Source: Bacteroides fragilis (lineage in GTDB: Bacteria; Bacillota; Clostridia; Lachnospirales; Lachnospiraceae). Taken from it: DNA of 64,000 bases. Under the pieces are notes generated by a model. It did not search any database and was not told where the DNA came from. It saw only the letters and a list, made by a program, of their open reading frames with translations. The stretch spans positions 1 to 64,000 of the forward strand of contig JAMPFK010000002.1 of NCBI GenBank assembly GCA_023664485.1, in the 5' to 3' direction. This document shows, in pieces, positions 43,021 to 51,788 of the stretch. The position numbers were made by a program, and so were the translations under genes. The first letter of the stretch is position 1, and each line of letters begins with the position of its first letter.

Positions 43021-45660
43021 ATGAAGAAGTATGGCGTAAATGAGTTGAGAAGGATGTTCCTTGCATTTTTTGAAAGCAAGGAGCACTTGAAGATGAAGAG
43101 TTTTTCACTGGTGCCGCACAATGATAACAGCTTATTGCTGATCAATTCCGGTATGGCGCCTTTAAAGCCTTATTTTACGGGACAGGAAATACCGCCGAGG
43201 CGCAGGGTGACGACCTGTCAGAAATGTATCCGTACGGGCGATCTGGAAAATGTGGGAAAAACGGCGAGACACGGTACTTTTTTTGAGATGCTCGGCAACT
43301 TTTCCTTCGGAGATTATTTCAAGCATGAAGCGATCGCCTGGTGCTGGGAGTTCTTAACGGAGGTCGTCGGGCTGGATGCGGACAGGCTGTATCCGTCCGT
43401 TTATGAAAACGATGAAGAGGCCTTTGAAATCTGGAATAAGGAAATCGGCATCGCGCCGGAGAGAATCTTCCGGTTCGGCAAAGAAGATAATTTCTGGGAG
43501 CATGGCTCCGGCCCCTGCGGCCCCTGCTCCGAAGTATATTATGACCGCGGCGAAAAATACGGCTGTGGAAAGCCGGGATGTACGGTAGGCTGTGACTGCG
43601 ACCGTTATATGGAGATCTGGAACAATGTCTTTACCCAGTTCGACAACGACGGCAAGGGAAATTATACGGAGCTGGCGCAGAAGAACATCGATACCGGCAT
43701 GGGCCTTGAACGGCTCGCTTCCGTCGTACAGGACGTGGATTCTATTTTCGACGTGGATACGGTGCTGGAACTCCGTACGAAGGTGTGCGAAATCGCGGGC
43801 GTTTCCTATAAAAAAGACTATGAAACGGATGTTTCCATCCGTATTATCACGGATCATATCCGTTCCGCGACTTTTATGATTTCGGACGGCATTATGCCCT
43901 CTAATGAGGGGCGCGGTTATGTGCTCCGCCGCATCATCAGAAGGGCGGCCAGACAGGGGCGGAAGCTCGGCATTCAGGGAACCTTCCTCGCGACGCTCGG
44001 CAGTACGGTCATCGAGGGATCGAGGGACGGCTATCCGGAACTGGAAGAAAAGAGAGAGTTCATTTTAAATGTTCTGACACAGGAAGAGAACAAGTTCAAT
44101 AAGACCATCGATCAGGGGCTGAACATTTTGATGGAAATGGAAGAGGCCTTAACGAAGGAGGGAAAAAAGGAGCTTTCCGGCGAGGATACGTTCAGGCTAT
44201 ATGATACTTACGGTTTCCCGATTGATCTGACGAAAGAAATTCTGGAAGAAAAAGGGTTTTGTGTGGATGAGGAAGGCTTTCGTGCGGCGATGGAAGAACA
44301 GAAGGTCAAGGCGCGGAAAGCCCGTAAAGTTACAAATTATATGGGCGCTGACGTGACCGTATATGAGTCCATCGATCCGGGCGTGACTTCCGTATTCGTC
44401 GGCTACGACAGGCTTGCGCACGATTCCGTCATTTCCGTTCTGACGACGGAAACAGAGCTCGTGGAAGCGCTGACGGACGGCGAGGCCGGAACGATTATCG
44501 TAGAGGAAACTCCTTTTTATGCGACGATGGGCGGTCAGGCAGGAGATATCGGCGTTATCCGCAGTGAGAACGGTATATTCCAGGTGAACGAGACCGTGAA
44601 GCTTTTAGGCGGCAAGGCAGGACACATCGGCCGCATGACTTCCGGCATGTTCAAGACCGGCGATAAGGTGACGCTGGCAGTGGATGCGGAAAGAAGAAAT
44701 GCGACCTGTAAGAACCACAGCGCAACGCATTTGCTGCAGAAAGCGCTCCGCATCGTGCTCGGCACTCATGTAGAGCAGTCCGGCTCCTACAATGACGGCG
44801 AAAGGCTGCGTTTCGACTTTTCCCATTTTTCCGCGATGACGGCGGAAGAACTGGCCAGGGTAGAAAAAATCGTCAACGAGAAGATTGCGGAAAATATTCC
44901 GGTGGTCACGGAAGTCCTGACGTTGGAAGAAGCGAAGAAAACGGGCGCGATGGCGCTTTTTGGCGAAAAGTACGGCGAGAAAGTGCGCGTCGTGGAGATG
45001 GGCGATTTTTCCAGAGAGTTCTGCGGCGGTACGCATGTCGGCAGCACGGGCATGATTTCTTCTTTTAAGATTATTTCCGAAAGCGGCGTTGCGGCGGGCG
45101 TCAGAAGAATCGAGGCGCTGACCGGAAACGGCGTGCAGAAATATTATACGGAGCTGGAAGCAAGACTGGAAGAGGCTTCTAAGATCTTAAAGACTACGCC
45201 CGTCAATCTGGTAGATCGCTGCGGCCATCTGATGGCAGAATTAAAAGCTCTGCAGAGCGAGAACGAGTCCTTAAAGAGCAGGGCGGCCCAAAATGCGTTG
45301 GGCGATGTCATGAACAAGATAAAAGAGATCAAAGGAACGAAGCTTCTGGCATCCGGCGTATCCGGCGTGGATATGAACGGTCTGCGCGATCTGGGCGACC
45401 AGTTGAAAGAGAAGCTGGGTGACGGCGTTGTCGTTCTGGCATCGGAGAAAGACGGAAAAGTGAATTTGATCGCGATGGCGACGGACGGCGCGATGGCAAA
45501 GGGCGCCCATGCGGGCAATCTGATCAAAGGCATTGCCGGGCTTGTCGGAGGAGGCGGCGGCGGCCGGCCCAATATGGCGCAGGCTGGCGGTAAGAATCCG
45601 GTCGGCATGGATGCGGCAATCGAAGAGGCGGCGAAGGTGCTGGAAGGACAGCTGCAATAA
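43021..45660 (+). CDS. alaS: Alanine--tRNA ligase
   Basis: 879 residues, full length. Catalytic core opens with LRRMFLAFFESKEH; the editing domain has the HSATH zinc motif and CGGTH; the C-Ala domain ends in a Gly-rich GGGGGGRPNMAQAGG segment. Charges tRNA-Ala and hydrolyses Ser/Gly-tRNA-Ala. The GGAAAGGATAA site is 9-14 bases from the ATG. 41 bp after glyS, probably one transcript. Confidence 0.98.
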   Translation: MKKYGVNELRRMFLAFFESKEHLKMKSFSLVPHNDNSLLLINSGMAPLKPYFTGQEIPPRRRVTTCQKCIRTGDLENVGKTARHGTFFEMLGNFSFGDYFKHEAIAWCWEFLTEVVGLDADRLYPSVYENDEEAFEIWNKEIGIAPERIFRFGKEDNFWEHGSGPCGPCSEVYYDRGEKYGCGKPGCTVGCDCDRYMEIWNNVFTQFDNDGKGNYTELAQKNIDTGMGLERLASVVQDVDSIFDVDTVLELRTKVCEIAGVSYKKDYETDVSIRIITDHIRSATFMISDGIMPSNEGRGYVLRRIIRRAARQGRKLGIQGTFLATLGSTVIEGSRDGYPELEEKREFILNVLTQEENKFNKTIDQGLNILMEMEEALTKEGKKELSGEDTFRLYDTYGFPIDLTKEILEEKGFCVDEEGFRAAMEEQKVKARKARKVTNYMGADVTVYESIDPGVTSVFVGYDRLAHDSVISVLTTETELVEALTDGEAGTIIVEETPFYATMGGQAGDIGVIRSENGIFQVNETVKLLGGKAGHIGRMTSGMFKTGDKVTLAVDAERRNATCKNHSATHLLQKALRIVLGTHVEQSGSYNDGERLRFDFSHFSAMTAEELARVEKIVNEKIAENIPVVTEVLTLEEAKKTGAMALFGEKYGEKVRVVEMGDFSREFCGGTHVGSTGMISSFKIISESGVAAGVRRIEALTGNGVQKYYTELEARLEEASKILKTTPVNLVDRCGHLMAELKALQSENESLKSRAAQNALGDVMNKIKEIKGTKLLASGVSGVDMNGLRDLGDQLKEKLGDGVVVLASEKDGKVNLIAMATDGAMAKGAHAGNLIKGIAGLVGGGGGGRPNMAQAGGKNPVGMDAAIEEAAKVLEGQLQ

Positions 45661-45670
45661 CGGGGGACAG

Positions 45671-45690
45671 GACCGGCCGGTCGGCCGGTC
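45671..45690. other. GC-rich hairpin between alaS and ung
   Basis: Eight-base arms GACCGGCC and GGCCGGTC around a GGTC loop, starting 10 bp after the alaS stop; a second imperfect GC hairpin follows near 45709-45726. No T run, so not a standard terminator. Confidence 0.4.
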
Positions 45691-45756
45691 TTATGTGCGT
45701 TCATCAGCCCGCCGGAAGGCGCGGGTCTTACACAGGAGAAGGGAGAAGATCTGGTT

Positions 45757-46434
45757 ATGGCGATGTTGAGCAATGACTGGGCGGAGGCGCTCGGCGGAGA
45801 ATTCAGAAAGCCTTATTACAGACAGCTTTATCAGTTCATCAGGGAAGAATACGGCAGGGTAGTCGTTTATCCGCCGGCGGACGATATTTTTAACGCGTTC
45901 CATTTTACGCCGCTTAGCAAAGTCAAGGTGCTGCTGCTGGGACAGGATCCCTATCATAACGAGCATCAGGCGCATGGCATGAGCTTTTCCGTACCGTCTG
46001 ACCAGAAGGAGATACCGCCCTCCCTGCAGAATATTTATCAGGAACTGCATGACGATCTGGGCTGTTATATTCCGAATAACGGGTATCTAAAAAAATGGGC
46101 GGACCAGGGCGTACTGCTTTTAAATACGGTGCTGACCGTCCGCGCCCATCAGGCCAATTCCCATCAGGGGAAGGGCTGGGAAGAGTTCACGGATGCGGTG
46201 ATCCATGCCGTAAATGCGCAGGAGCGCCCGATCGTGTATCTGCTGTGGGGGCGTCCGGCGCAGAGCAAGATTCCCATGCTGACCAACCCCGGGCATTTGA
46301 TCCTGAAGGCGCCGCATCCAAGCCCTTTGTCCGCATACCGCGGCTTTTTCGGCTGTAAGCATTTCAGCCAGGCCAATGAGTTCCTGAAGGCCAACGGCGC
46401 CACGCCAATCGACTGGCAGATCGAGAATATCTGA
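45757..46434 (+). CDS. ung: Uracil-DNA glycosylase
   Basis: 225 residues, family 1 UDG: the water-activating loop GQDPYH (62-67, Asp64), the LLLNTVLTV strand and the HPSPLSAYRGFFGCKHFS DNA-intercalation loop. Removes uracil from DNA for base excision repair. The site GGGAGAA is 9 bases before the ATG; a second ATG two codons on is possible. Confidence 0.97.
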   Translation: MAMLSNDWAEALGGEFRKPYYRQLYQFIREEYGRVVVYPPADDIFNAFHFTPLSKVKVLLLGQDPYHNEHQAHGMSFSVPSDQKEIPPSLQNIYQELHDDLGCYIPNNGYLKKWADQGVLLLNTVLTVRAHQANSHQGKGWEEFTDAVIHAVNAQERPIVYLLWGRPAQSKIPMLTNPGHLILKAPHPSPLSAYRGFFGCKHFSQANEFLKANGATPIDWQIENI

Positions 46435-46475
46435 TCGAAATGAAAAAATAATTTTTGGAAGGAGCGGTCATACAA

Positions 46476-47747
46476 ATGAAAAAAGTACCGTTTGTGACAA
46501 AAGCGCAAATAGAAGAGATTACGAAAACATACCCCACCCCCTTTCATATCTATGACGAAAAGGGTATCCGGGAGAATGCGAAAGCCGTAAAAGAGGCGTT
46601 TGCATGGAATAAAGGCTTTAAGGAATATTTTGCGGTCAAGGCGACGCCGAATCCTTTTCTGATCGGGATTCTGCATGAATATGGATGCGGCTGTGACTGT
46701 TCCTCCTTAACCGAACTGATGCTGAGCAATGCGCTCGGTATCAGGGGGGAAGACGTGATGTTTTCCTCTAACGATACGCCGGAGGAAGATTATAAATATG
46801 CGGCGAAAATCGGTGCGCTCATCAATCTGGACGATATCACGCATATCGATTTTCTGGAAAGTATTTTGGGAAAACTGCCGGAGACGATGAGCTGTCGATA
46901 TAATCCGGGCGGAATTTTTCAGATGAGCAACGGCATTATGGACAATCCGGGAGACTCCAAATACGGTTTTACGACGGAGCAGCTGTTCGAGGGGTTCCGT
47001 ATTTTAAAAGAAAAGGGCGTAAAGCGTTTCGGCATCCACGCCTTTCTCGCCAGCAATACGGTGACGAACGAATATTATCCGCAGCTTGCTGGACAGCTTT
47101 TTGAATTGGCCGTCAGGCTGAAAGAAGAGACCGGCATCAGCGTTTCCTTTATCAACCTTTCGGGCGGCGTCGGCATTCCCTACACCCCGGAACAGACGCC
47201 GAACGATATCAGGGCTATCGGAGAAGGCGTGCGGAAGGTATACGGGGAAATCCTTGTCCCTGCGGGGATGGGAGATGTGGCGATCTATACGGAAATGGGC
47301 CGTTTCATGATGGGGCCTTACGGCGCGCTCGTCACACAGGCGATTCATGAAAAACATACCTATAAAGAATATATCGGCGTGGATGCCTGCGCGGTCAACC
47401 TGATGCGTCCCGCTATGTACGGCGCATATCACCATATTACCGTGCTTGGCAGGGAGGACAGCCCCTGTGATCATAAATATGACGTGACGGGATCCCTGTG
47501 TGAGAACAATGATAAATTCGCGATAGACAGAATGCTGCCCGAAATCAAAAAAGGAGATTATCTCGTTATCCATGATACGGGCGCGCACGGCCATGCGATG
47601 GGCTATAATTATAACGGTAAACTGCGTTCCGCCGAGCTGCTTTTGAAAGAAGACGGCGGCGTGCAGCTGATAAGAAGGGCGGAGACGCCGGAAGATTATT
47701 TCGCGACCCTCGACTGCTTCGAGGTTTTTAAAGAAATTTTCAGGTGA
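46476..47747 (+). CDS. lysA: Diaminopimelate decarboxylase-like PLP enzyme
   Basis: 423 residues of the alanine-racemase-fold (fold III) decarboxylases. PLP lysine Lys55 in YFAVKATPNP, the GCDCSS segment, LSGGVGIPY phosphate-binding loop and GAHGHAMGYNYNG near the end. Most likely produces lysine from meso-diaminopimelate; a related decarboxylase is possible because the dimer-site motifs deviate from Bacillus LysA. AAGGAG lies 11 bases before the ATG at 46476. Confidence 0.9.
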   Translation: MKKVPFVTKAQIEEITKTYPTPFHIYDEKGIRENAKAVKEAFAWNKGFKEYFAVKATPNPFLIGILHEYGCGCDCSSLTELMLSNALGIRGEDVMFSSNDTPEEDYKYAAKIGALINLDDITHIDFLESILGKLPETMSCRYNPGGIFQMSNGIMDNPGDSKYGFTTEQLFEGFRILKEKGVKRFGIHAFLASNTVTNEYYPQLAGQLFELAVRLKEETGISVSFINLSGGVGIPYTPEQTPNDIRAIGEGVRKVYGEILVPAGMGDVAIYTEMGRFMMGPYGALVTQAIHEKHTYKEYIGVDACAVNLMRPAMYGAYHHITVLGREDSPCDHKYDVTGSLCENNDKFAIDRMLPEIKKGDYLVIHDTGAHGHAMGYNYNGKLRSAELLLKEDGGVQLIRRAETPEDYFATLDCFEVFKEIFR

Positions 47748-47751
47748 ATAC

Positions 47752-47780
47752 TTGCCAACCTTCCGCAGTTATGATATTAT
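47752..47780 (+). promoter_or_regulatory. Promoter of tRNA-Leu
   Basis: TTGCCA at 47752-47757, 17 bases, TATTAT at 47775-47780; the tRNA begins 20 bp downstream of the -10 box. Confidence 0.75.
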
Positions 47781-47799
47781 AGAATTCGGTTGTTGGAAC

Positions 47800-47882
47800 G
47801 CTGGTGTGTCGGAATGGCAGACGAGGCAGACTCAAAATCTGTTGCGGGCAACCGCGTGTGGGTTCAAGTCCCACCACCAGCA
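47800..47882 (+). tRNA. tRNA-Leu (anticodon CAA)
   Basis: 83 nt. Acceptor stem GCTGGTG (47800-47806) pairs with CACCAGC (47875-47881), discriminator A. The anticodon loop CTCAAAA gives CAA; T-arm GTGGG-TTCAAGT-CCCAC (47858-47874). The long variable arm (TTGCGGGCAAC-like) marks a class II tRNA. CCA is not encoded and must be added. Confidence 0.95.
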
Positions 47883-47888
47883 GTTATG

Positions 47889-47933
47889 AAAAGCCTTAAA
47901 ACGTCCGATGAATTGGAGTTTTAAGGCTTTTTC
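47889..47933 (+). terminator. Intrinsic terminator of the tRNA-Leu gene
   Basis: Arms AAAAGCCTTAAAAC (47889-47902) and GTTTTAAGGCTTTT (47918-47931) around a 15-base loop, ending in a T run. Confidence 0.88.
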
Positions 47934-48012
47934 TTCCGTTGAAGGGTTGATGGAGGATTTGAACGCTGAAGATTAAGTATCAATCTCTTTTGTCTGACAG
48001 GCGGTGGTTAAT

Positions 48013-48336
48013 ATGGATTGCAAAGAAGAAGAAAAAATGATTCCGGTCTTTTTACAGGATGAGCTGGATATTAAAACGTTGAAACAATTCATAGAACATC
48101 TTGACGGATGCCCGGAATGTACGGAGGAGCTTTCCATCCAGTTTCTGGTGGCGGAAGGTCTGGAAAGGCTGGAGGCGGGCAATAATTTCAATCTGCAGAA
48201 AGCGCTGGCGGCGCGGCTTTTGGATGCCAGAAATCAGATAAAGGCGCGTCAGATTTTACAGCAGACGCTTATCTGTATGGAAGCGGCAGTGGCGGCGGCG
48301 ATTCTGATCGCGCTGCTCATCGTATTCAAATTTTGA
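48013..48336 (+). CDS. Small zf-HC2-like membrane protein
   Basis: 107 residues. HLDGCPEC (H-x3-C-x2-C) near residue 33 is the zinc motif of anti-sigma factors of the zf-HC2 class; one membrane helix closes the protein (AAVAAAILIALLIVF). Known members hold ECF sigma factors at the membrane, but no ECF gene is adjacent; polA follows 23 bp later. The start is uncertain; the ribosome site is weak and a GTG three codons upstream exists. Confidence 0.7.
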   Translation: MDCKEEEKMIPVFLQDELDIKTLKQFIEHLDGCPECTEELSIQFLVAEGLERLEAGNNFNLQKALAARLLDARNQIKARQILQQTLICMEAAVAAAILIALLIVFKF

Positions 48337-48359
48337 AAAAGGAAAGGCATGGTTATTGT

Positions 48360-51119
48360 ATGAGCCGGAAACTGGTTTTAATCGATGGACACAGTATTTT
48401 GAACAGGGCTTTCTATGGAGTCCCCGATCTGACGAACAGCCAGGGTTTCCACACGAATGCCATTTATGGTTTTTTGAATATTATGTTCAAGATTCTGGAA
48501 GAAGAAACGCCTGATTATCTGACTGTGGCGTTCGATGTGCATGCGCCCACTTTCCGGCATGAAATTTATCAGGAATATAAAGGGACAAGAAAGCCGATGC
48601 CGGAGGAACTGCGGGAACAGGTCCCGGTGATGAAGCAGATGCTTCAGGCCATGGGCATCTGCATTGTGGAGCAGGCCGGGCTTGAGGCGGACGACATTTT
48701 GGGTACGCTGGCGGTACGGGCAGAAAAGGAAGGGATGGAGGTTGCCCTCGTATCAGGAGACAGGGATCTTCTGCAGATCGCCTCGGAGCATATCAAAATC
48801 CGTATCCCCAAGACAAAGGGCGGCAGAACGGAAGTGGAAAATTACTATGCCGGGGACGTAGAAGCGCGGTATCAGGTCACGCCGAAGCAGTTCATCGATC
48901 TGAAGGCTCTGATGGGCGATACGGCGGACAATATTCCAGGCGTGCCTAAGGTCGGAGAAAAGACGGCAACGGAGTTGATGCTGCGGTTCGGTTCGCTGGA
49001 GAACATTTATGATAATCTGGAGAGCATTACGAAGAAGTCGGTCAGGGAGTCGCTTGCGAACAATAAAGAGCTTGCCGATCTGAGCAGGGTTCTGGCGACG
49101 ATCAAAGTGGACAGTGAAATCGATTTTTCTTTTGAAAAATCCGGAGTCGGCAATTTTTATACCGAGGAAGCATATGTATTATGTAAACAACTTGAATTTA
49201 AAAATCTGTTATCCCGTTTTGAAAAGGATGCCGTTTTGACGAACAGCCAGACGGAATATTTTCAAGAGCTGACAGATCTGACAGAAATAGAAGCGTTGTT
49301 CGCACGGGCACAGGAGCGGTGCGGCGGGCAAAAAAATCGTACCGGCAAAGAGCGCGGCGGCGATGAAGGCGTCGGGACAGGCTGCGAATTTGGATTTTCC
49401 GTTCTGCGGGATGGCAAAGGGGACGGGAGCTGCGCGGGAATCGCTCTTGCGCTTTCGGAAAAGGAAATTTATTTTATTCCCTGCCAGGGCTTTATCACGG
49501 AGCAATACCTGTCCGGAAAGCTGAGCGCATTGAATAAGAATGATTTATGTAAACTCGACGTTTGCAATATCAAGCCGCTTTATGATATGATAGAGCAGGA
49601 TGAGGCGGAAGAAACGGTCGGAGCGGATGGACTTGCCGCTTACCGCAGGAAAAAATATTTTGATATCCTGCTGGCGGCATATTTGTTAAATCCGCTCAAA
49701 AATGATTATGATACGGAATCGATTGCTGGCGAGCATTTGGGCCTGATGATTCCTGACAGGAAGCAGGTCTGCGGCAAAGCTTCCTATCGGCAGACGATGG
49801 AGGAAAAGCCGGAGGAGCTGAAAGAGTTCGCCTGTTTTCAGGCATATGTCTGTCTGCTGGCGGCAAAGGCGCTGGAAAAGAAACTGGAAGAGCAGGGAAT
49901 GCTCGGACTTTTATATGAAATCGAAATGCCTTTAACGAAGGTCTTATATGAGATGGAATTATCGGGCATCATGGTCCGTCCGGAGGAGCTGAAGGCTTAT
50001 GGAGAGGCGCTGATCGGGCGGATTGAGGAGCTGGAGCGGTCGATTTGTGAGCAGGCCGGCGTACAGTTCAACATTAATTCGCCAAAACAGCTGGGAGAGG
50101 TCCTTTTCGATAAGATGGGAATACCCGGCGGGAAAAAGACGAAAACGGGATATTCGACGGCGGCGGATATTTTGGAAAAGCTGGCGCCGGATCATCCGAT
50201 CATTGCGGATATCCTGGAATACCGGGGGCTGACGAAATTGAAATCGACTTATGCGGACGGGCTCGCCGTATATATCGATGAAGGAAGCCGGATTCATTCT
50301 ACTTTTAATCAGACGATTACGGCTACCGGGAGAATCAGCTCCACGGAACCGAATCTGCAGAATATTCCGATCCGCATGGAGCTCGGCCGGCGGATCCGGA
50401 AGGTGTTCGTGCCTGCGGACGGATATCTGTTCATGGACGCGGATTATTCCCAGATCGAACTGCGTGTGCTCGCGCATATGTCCGACGATAAGCAGCTGAT
50501 AGAGGCTTATCAGATGGATCAGGACATCCACAGGATCACGGCATCGAAGGTGTTCCATACGCCTTTTGAGGAGGTAACGGATTTACAGAGAAGAAACGCC
50601 AAGGCGGTCAATTTCGGCATCGTATATGGCATCAGCTCCTTCGGATTGAGTCAGGATCTGAGCATTTCCCGAAAAGAGGCCGCGGAATATATCGAACAGT
50701 ATTTTGCGACCTATCCGGGAATCAGGGTTTTTCTGGATAAACTGGTGGAGGATGCGAAAGCCTGCGGTTATGTTAAGACGATGTTCGGCAGAAGAAGGCC
50801 GATACCGGAGCTGGCCTCCGGCAATTTCATGCAGCGTTCTTTCGGGGAGCGCGTGGCGATGAATTCGCCGATTCAGGGAACCGCGGCGGATATCATCAAG
50901 CTTGCCATGATTCATGTGTGGGCGAGGCTGCGCAGAGAAAAGCTTCATTCCCGGCTTATTTTACAGGTGCATGACGAATTGCTGATCGAGGTCTGGGCGC
51001 CGGAGGAGGCGCAGGTAAGGCGCATCTTAACGGAGGAGATGCAGGCGGCGGCAAAGCTCTCGGTCGCGATGGAAATCGACCTGCATACGGGGATGACGTG
51101 GTATGAGGCAAAAGGTTAG
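48360..51119 (+). CDS. polA: DNA polymerase I
   Basis: 919 residues: 5'-3' nuclease domain (1-290, with VSGDRDLLQI), a degenerate 3'-5' exonuclease domain, and the polymerase with motif A DADYSQIELR, motif B RRNAKAVNFGIVYG and motif C QVHDELLIE. The exonuclease Asp/Glu metal ligands are missing (EFGFSVLRDG where DTET would be), so proofreading is probably absent, as in several Firmicutes. A Gly/Arg-rich insertion lies near residues 320-345. ATG 48360 shares a TGA with a four-codon mini-ORF from 48349. Confidence 0.97.
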   Translation: MSRKLVLIDGHSILNRAFYGVPDLTNSQGFHTNAIYGFLNIMFKILEEETPDYLTVAFDVHAPTFRHEIYQEYKGTRKPMPEELREQVPVMKQMLQAMGICIVEQAGLEADDILGTLAVRAEKEGMEVALVSGDRDLLQIASEHIKIRIPKTKGGRTEVENYYAGDVEARYQVTPKQFIDLKALMGDTADNIPGVPKVGEKTATELMLRFGSLENIYDNLESITKKSVRESLANNKELADLSRVLATIKVDSEIDFSFEKSGVGNFYTEEAYVLCKQLEFKNLLSRFEKDAVLTNSQTEYFQELTDLTEIEALFARAQERCGGQKNRTGKERGGDEGVGTGCEFGFSVLRDGKGDGSCAGIALALSEKEIYFIPCQGFITEQYLSGKLSALNKNDLCKLDVCNIKPLYDMIEQDEAEETVGADGLAAYRRKKYFDILLAAYLLNPLKNDYDTESIAGEHLGLMIPDRKQVCGKASYRQTMEEKPEELKEFACFQAYVCLLAAKALEKKLEEQGMLGLLYEIEMPLTKVLYEMELSGIMVRPEELKAYGEALIGRIEELERSICEQAGVQFNINSPKQLGEVLFDKMGIPGGKKTKTGYSTAADILEKLAPDHPIIADILEYRGLTKLKSTYADGLAVYIDEGSRIHSTFNQTITATGRISSTEPNLQNIPIRMELGRRIRKVFVPADGYLFMDADYSQIELRVLAHMSDDKQLIEAYQMDQDIHRITASKVFHTPFEEVTDLQRRNAKAVNFGIVYGISSFGLSQDLSISRKEAAEYIEQYFATYPGIRVFLDKLVEDAKACGYVKTMFGRRRPIPELASGNFMQRSFGERVAMNSPIQGTAADIIKLAMIHVWARLRREKLHSRLILQVHDELLIEVWAPEEAQVRRILTEEMQAAAKLSVAMEIDLHTGMTWYEAKG

Positions 51120-51182
51120 CGTGAGAGGGACTTCCAAAGCTCATGCCGGCGGGCATTTCGCTAAGATCGTGAAGGAGGATAA

Positions 51183-51788
51183 ATGAGGGTTATTGGGATT
51201 ACGGGAGGCGTGGGAGCGGGAAAATCAGCGCTTCTTTCCTATGTGAAGGAACGCTACCGGTGCAGGGTGATTTTAGCGGACGAAGCGGCGCATTTGCTGG
51301 AGGAGCCGGGACAGGCGTGTTACAGGGAGCTGGTGAAGCTGCTTGGAGAAGGCGTTCTGAGCCCGGATGGGACGATCGACAGAACCCGGATGGCGGAAAA
51401 GATATTTGCAGACGGCGCCGTCCTGGAACAGGTGAACGGCATTGTGCATCCGGCGGTAAAAGAATTTATTCTGCGGGAAATCGCGCGGGGCAGACAGGAA
51501 AAAGACGTGGATTTTCTTTTCGTGGAGGCGGCTCTTTTGATTGAGGGCGGCTATGGGGAGATTCTGGATGAACTCTGGTATATCCATGCACAGCCGGATA
51601 TCAGGCGGGGCCGTCTGAAGGCGGCCAGGGCCTATTCCGACGAAAAAATAGACCGTATTTTAGGGGAACAGTTATCCGAAATGGAATTCAGGCGGCATTG
51701 TCAGGCCGTCATCGATAATAGCGGCAGTCTTACGGAGGCCTGCCGGCAGATTGATAAAAAATTGGAGGAATATCTGTGTCAGAAATGA
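51183..51788 (+). CDS. coaE: Dephospho-CoA kinase
   Basis: 201 residues with P-loop GGVGAGKS (8-15), the ADEAAH acceptor-site segment and IVHPAV lid motif. Catalyses the last step of coenzyme A synthesis. AAGGAGG lies 5 bases before the ATG. The next gene begins 13 bp before this one ends. Confidence 0.96.
   Translation: MRVIGITGGVGAGKSALLSYVKERYRCRVILADEAAHLLEEPGQACYRELVKLLGEGVLSPDGTIDRTRMAEKIFADGAVLEQVNGIVHPAVKEFILREIARGRQEKDVDFLFVEAALLIEGGYGEILDELWYIHAQPDIRRGRLKAARAYSDEKIDRILGEQLSEMEFRRHCQAVIDNSGSLTEACRQIDKKLEEYLCQK

Noticed and set aside
41711..43108. Long minus-strand ORF of 465 codons opposite glyS
   Set aside because: It lies fully antisense to a clear synthetase gene, has no ribosome site and low-complexity His/Arg content typical of a shadow frame.
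45671..45690. Terminator after alaS
   Set aside because: Strong stem but no T run on either strand, so listed only as a hairpin.
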